Shown here: positions 60,906 to 64,000 of the stretch, piece after piece
Layout: each line of letters begins with the position of its first letter
Numbering within the stretch: position 1 is the stretch's first letter
Assembly: GCA_943788425.1 (NCBI GenBank)
Contig: CALSQF010000001.1
Location: forward strand, 186,001-250,000
DNA: 64,000 nucleotides
Direction: 5' to 3'
Origin: an uncultured Planktomarina sp.
GTDB taxonomy: Bacteria; Pseudomonadota; Alphaproteobacteria; Rhodobacterales; Rhodobacteraceae
Position numbers and translations under genes: made by a program
The notes under the pieces: model-generated
What the model was told of the DNA's origin: nothing
What the model saw: the letters and a program-made list of their open reading frames with translations, nothing else
Databases searched by the model: none

Positions 60906-62504
60906 ATGGAAGCTTTAACTTGGACAGGTAATGTTGGTGGTTTTTTAAACCCGATACTGGGTATATTTTTACTAATTTTATTAGTGGGATTTATGCTTCA
61001 GCTTATAAGCGGGTTGTTCATTCCCTCAGCACGAGGTTATGATGCTGATGGAAGCCTAATGGAACATCCCTTTACCGCAAAAATCAATCTAGCAGTCTCG
61101 ATTAGCTTTGGTTTGTTTGTTGGAGTTTCGTTACTTTACCTTGTTCTCGGAATGATTTTTGGTTTAGAGGGTGGCGGTATCGTCGGAGGTATTTCAAAAC
61201 AGCTCACCCCCGTATGGTTAACACTAATTTTAATTTTTGTTTTTTCAGTTGCATTTAAAAGAAAGCTCGGACTTTACGGCAAATTATTCGATAGCCCTGT
61301 AGGAATGGTTGGCCTCGGCCTGATTTTATTTTGGGTTCTCGTCGCTATTTTTGGTGGCATTTTTGATATGATCGTAACTCACAATGAACTTTCTCAAGTT
61401 TCTGGAATGAAAAATAAATTGCCTGGAACTCCCATGCGAGGCGCCGAAGGCACCGACTTTCAGTATTTTTTATTGGGAGGGGACGGCCTGGCAAGAGATG
61501 TATTCAGTCGAGCCGTCAAGGGTTCAGCAATTGTCATAGTTGTGGCACCGTTAGCGACGTTATTCGCGTTTATGGTTGGGATAACTTTAGGAATACCCGC
61601 TGGCTATTACTCAGACCCAATTTTAGAATTTGGCAATCGTGCCTTTCTAATAGCTTGCATTGTGGGCGCTCTTTTTATTTCGTTATTAACGTTTTTGGGC
61701 GCGGCTGTAGATATTATAATTTTATTAATTTTGATGGTGGTACTTATCCTTTGGCTTCTTGTTAAGTCCTCACTTGATACAGTTTTAAGTTTTTTAGCCA
61801 ATTTAATCCTCGCTTTTCCAGTTATTCTCCTTTTCTTTCTTCTTGTGACCCCAGAAATAGTGAAGACGGGACTGCCAAATTATATGGCATTAATTTTATT
61901 TTTCTTTCCTGTCGTATTTCTCACTGTTTTGTTGAACTCTAAATATCATACACGTCCGGATGTCCGTCTATGGATTGTCGGCGGAGTAACAGTGTTATCT
62001 ATGTGGGTCTATTTGTCCATGATATCCGAACCGGACACCGCAATTCATATTTTACCCATACCACTTGATTTTATATCTATGCCTCCTGAGATCCTGGTTG
62101 TTTTCGTATCAGTAGTATTTGTTAATTCCCCCACAGTATTTCGAATTGTCCGAGGCTTGACGCTGGATATTAAGTCTCGCGACTATGTCGCAGCGGCTCA
62201 AACACGCGGTGAAAGAGGATGGTACATTATGCTTTGGGAAATTTTACCAAATGTTCGTGGCCCACTAATCGTGGATTTTTGCCTAAGGATTGGCTACACA
62301 ACAATCCTCTTGGGAACGCTCGGTTTTTTTGGATTAGGTCTTGAATCTGAAAGTCCGGACTGGGGTACAACCATTAACGCAGGCAGGCGTCTCTTGTCTA
62401 TCGCACCGATACCAGCTCTGGTTCCAGCAATTGCACTCATGTCACTCGTGCTTGGCTTAAATTTACTTGCAGATGGTCTGCGCGAAGAAAGTTTGAGAGA
62501 TTGA
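60906..62504 (+). CDS. ABC transporter permease (DppC type) with large extra membrane insertions
   Basis: 532 residues, against about 300 for a usual DppC. The conserved parts are there: GGDGLARDVFSRAVKGSAI, IPAGYYSD, the EAA-loop YVAAAQTRGERGWYIMLWEI and the end LNLLADGLRE. Extra hydrophobic stretches lie at the N-terminus (about 1-110) and between IPAGYYSD and the EAA-loop (about 240-415). The 5' part is strikingly AT-rich in codon choice. The start is 12 bp after the DppB-type gene. Confidence 0.9.
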   Translation: MEALTWTGNVGGFLNPILGIFLLILLVGFMLQLISGLFIPSARGYDADGSLMEHPFTAKINLAVSISFGLFVGVSLLYLVLGMIFGLEGGGIVGGISKQLTPVWLTLILIFVFSVAFKRKLGLYGKLFDSPVGMVGLGLILFWVLVAIFGGIFDMIVTHNELSQVSGMKNKLPGTPMRGAEGTDFQYFLLGGDGLARDVFSRAVKGSAIVIVVAPLATLFAFMVGITLGIPAGYYSDPILEFGNRAFLIACIVGALFISLLTFLGAAVDIIILLILMVVLILWLLVKSSLDTVLSFLANLILAFPVILLFFLLVTPEIVKTGLPNYMALILFFFPVVFLTVLLNSKYHTRPDVRLWIVGGVTVLSMWVYLSMISEPDTAIHILPIPLDFISMPPEILVVFVSVVFVNSPTVFRIVRGLTLDIKSRDYVAAAQTRGERGWYIMLWEILPNVRGPLIVDFCLRIGYTTILLGTLGFFGLGLESESPDWGTTINAGRRLLSIAPIPALVPAIALMSLVLGLNLLADGLREESLRD

Positions 62505-62505
62505 A

Positions 62506-64000
62506 ATGAGCAAGAATGAAAATGAACCAATACTTGAAATTGAAGGACTATCAATTTCATTTTTTACGCGAATCCGGGAAATACCGGCCGTTATGGACTT
62601 CAGCTGTACAATCCAACCCGGCGAGGCGGTAGGACTGGTCGGCGAATCTGGATGCGGCAAATCCACTGTGGCACTTGGGGTCATGCAAGACCTGGGGGTT
62701 AATGGCCGTATTGTTGGTGGGTCAATAAAATTTAAAGGCCGCGACCTTAATCTCATGTCTGACGAGGAGCTTCGGGATATTCGTGGCTCCGAAATTGCGA
62801 TGATATACCAAGAACCCATGGCTTCGCTAAATCCTGCTATGAAAATTGGCAAACAATTGATGGAAGTGCCGATGATCCACGAGGGGGTCAGCAAAGAGGC
62901 TGCCTATGCCCGGGCTTTGGAAGTCGTTACGGATGTGAAATTGCCAGATCCAGAGCGGATCTTAAAATCCTTTCCTCACCAATTGTCCGGTGGCCAACAG
63001 CAGCGCATCGTTATCGCCATGGCGCTTATGTCGAAGCCAGGTCTTTTGATCCTTGACGAACCGACCACTGCTTTGGATGTTACTGTTGAAGCAGCAGTTG
63101 TCGAATTAGTGAAAGATTTGGGCAAAAAATACGGCACCTCAATGCTGTTCATTTCGCATAATCTTGGCTTGGTCTTGGAAACCTGCGACCGAATTTGCGT
63201 CATGTACTCCGGCGAAGCGGTTGAGACTGGGCGCATTGAGGATGTATTCGACAAAATGCAGCACCCATATACGCAGGCGTTGTTTCGTTCGATCCCGCTG
63301 CCCGGCGCTGATAAGAACGGTCGCCCACTTATTGCCATTCCGGGCAATTTTCCGCTGCCGCATGAACGGCCAAATGGATGTAACTTCGGGCCCCGCTGCG
63401 AATATTTTGAGGTGGACCGATGTGATCAGGGCTATATATCAATGGACATTGTGCCCCATGGGGAGCGGCACGGTTCCCGTTGCCTGCGCTGGGGTGAAAT
63501 TGATTGGGACGCCTCCCCTGAGCTGGCGGAAACCAAGGTCAAGACTGAGCCGGGTAAAGTTGTTCTTAAAATTGAAAATCTGAAAAAATATTATGAGGTG
63601 GCGGCCAATGCCCTCTTTGGAAGCGGCAACAAAAAAGTGGTAAAAGCCAATGAGACCTTAAGTTTCGAAGCCCGTGAATCCGAAACCCTAGCCATTGTCG
63701 GTGAATCTGGATGCGGAAAGTCCACTTTTGCCAAAGTTTTGATGGGCCTAGAGACGGCGACGGACGGAGATATACTTTTGGAGGGCAAAAACATCGAAAG
63801 TATCTCAGTTGAAAATCGTGACACCAAAACGGTGTCCGATGTGCAGATGGTCTTCCAAAATCCCTTTGACACGTTGAACCCCTCTATGACGGTCGGCAGC
63901 CAAATTGTCCGGGCATTGGAATTATTCAAAATTAGTGAGAATGCGGCTGCGCGCCACGAACGGATGCTGGAGCTTCTGGATTTGGTGAAATTGCCCCGCG
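62506..64000 (+). CDS. Fused ABC ATPase (DppD-DppF type), partial
   Basis: 498 codons are in the window and the frame is still open. First ATPase: Walker A GESGCGKST, signature LSGGQQQRIVIAMAL, Walker B LLILDEPTTALD, and the oligopeptide-type C-terminal cysteine region (CNFGPRCEYF) that ends this subfamily. A second, complete N-terminal half follows in the same frame with another GESGCGKST and QMVFQNPFDTLNPSMTV. So both ATPases of the importer are one polypeptide. It starts two bases after the permease stop. Confidence 0.92.
   Translation, partial: MSKNENEPILEIEGLSISFFTRIREIPAVMDFSCTIQPGEAVGLVGESGCGKSTVALGVMQDLGVNGRIVGGSIKFKGRDLNLMSDEELRDIRGSEIAMIYQEPMASLNPAMKIGKQLMEVPMIHEGVSKEAAYARALEVVTDVKLPDPERILKSFPHQLSGGQQQRIVIAMALMSKPGLLILDEPTTALDVTVEAAVVELVKDLGKKYGTSMLFISHNLGLVLETCDRICVMYSGEAVETGRIEDVFDKMQHPYTQALFRSIPLPGADKNGRPLIAIPGNFPLPHERPNGCNFGPRCEYFEVDRCDQGYISMDIVPHGERHGSRCLRWGEIDWDASPELAETKVKTEPGKVVLKIENLKKYYEVAANALFGSGNKKVVKANETLSFEARESETLAIVGESGCGKSTFAKVLMGLETATDGDILLEGKNIESISVENRDTKTVSDVQMVFQNPFDTLNPSMTVGSQIVRALELFKISENAAARHERMLELLDLVKLPR

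Overview
The window looks like a chromosomal segment of a marine alphaproteobacterium of the Rhodobacteraceae (Roseobacter group). The grounds are the ctrA-sciP pair, the lpxI-type lipid A cluster (rseP-bamA-ompH-fabZ-lpxA-lpxI-lpxB), GluQ-RS, TrmFO, GcvT/DAO-type amine dehydrogenases, a Hint-domain protein, and the protein sequences themselves. I infer a lineage like the RCA/Planktomarina group, but I cannot prove the species from this window.

Layout: 0-3.1 kb holds the hpt tail, a coupled small membrane protein, lipA and an MttB-family methyltransferase, the last two frameshifted. At 3.2-10.1 kb are guaA with an integrase remnant at its 3' side, a DMT exporter, a P-loop protein with metA, a broken TetR gene, a MAPEG protein and an SDR. 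At 10.1-21.4 kb are two head-to-head dimethylglycine/sarcosine dehydrogenase-like paralogues, a MobA-like nucleotidyltransferase, an EamA transporter, a tungstate ABC transporter (tupB-tupC-tupA) with a DedA/YqaA-like protein, and a GMC oxidoreductase.

From 21.40 to 29.96 kb lies an AT-rich integrated element bounded by a 68-bp perfect direct repeat of tRNA-Ser(CGA). The left copy is truncated and the right copy is complete. It carries a tyrosine integrase and T7-type (podovirus) terminase genes (terL frameshifted) but no capsid, polymerase or lysis genes. It also has several small cargo genes, including a GYD-domain protein, a zinc-ribbon membrane protein and a ribosomal protein S21 gene. 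A 40-bp box built on the core ACTATAGGT stands upstream of three leftward genes, one of them rpsU. In two cases the box is part of a diverged 220-bp direct repeat. This box and its three genes are the best candidate for something undescribed.

From 30 to 57.3 kb the content is housekeeping: rplM-rpsI, thioesterase and enoyl-CoA hydratase, trmFO, gluQ, hisI, a broken Hint-domain gene, a 47-aa membrane protein behind a good SOS box, recG-ligA, ctrA-sciP, mnmA, the envelope/isoprenoid/translation cluster (lpxB to pyrH) and miaA. From 57.5 to 64 kb a decayed LysR gene sits beside a peptide/nickel-type ABC importer whose two ATPases are fused; the window ends inside that gene.

Nine genes are broken by single-base indels or nonsense codons: lipA, mttB-like, tetR, the second DMGDH-like gene, tupC, GMC, terL, Hint and lysR. 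Six lie in the first 21.4 kb and none in the 25 kb of envelope and DNA-metabolism genes. This suggests real decay of accessory genes for most of them, with possible sequencing error in lipA and mttB.
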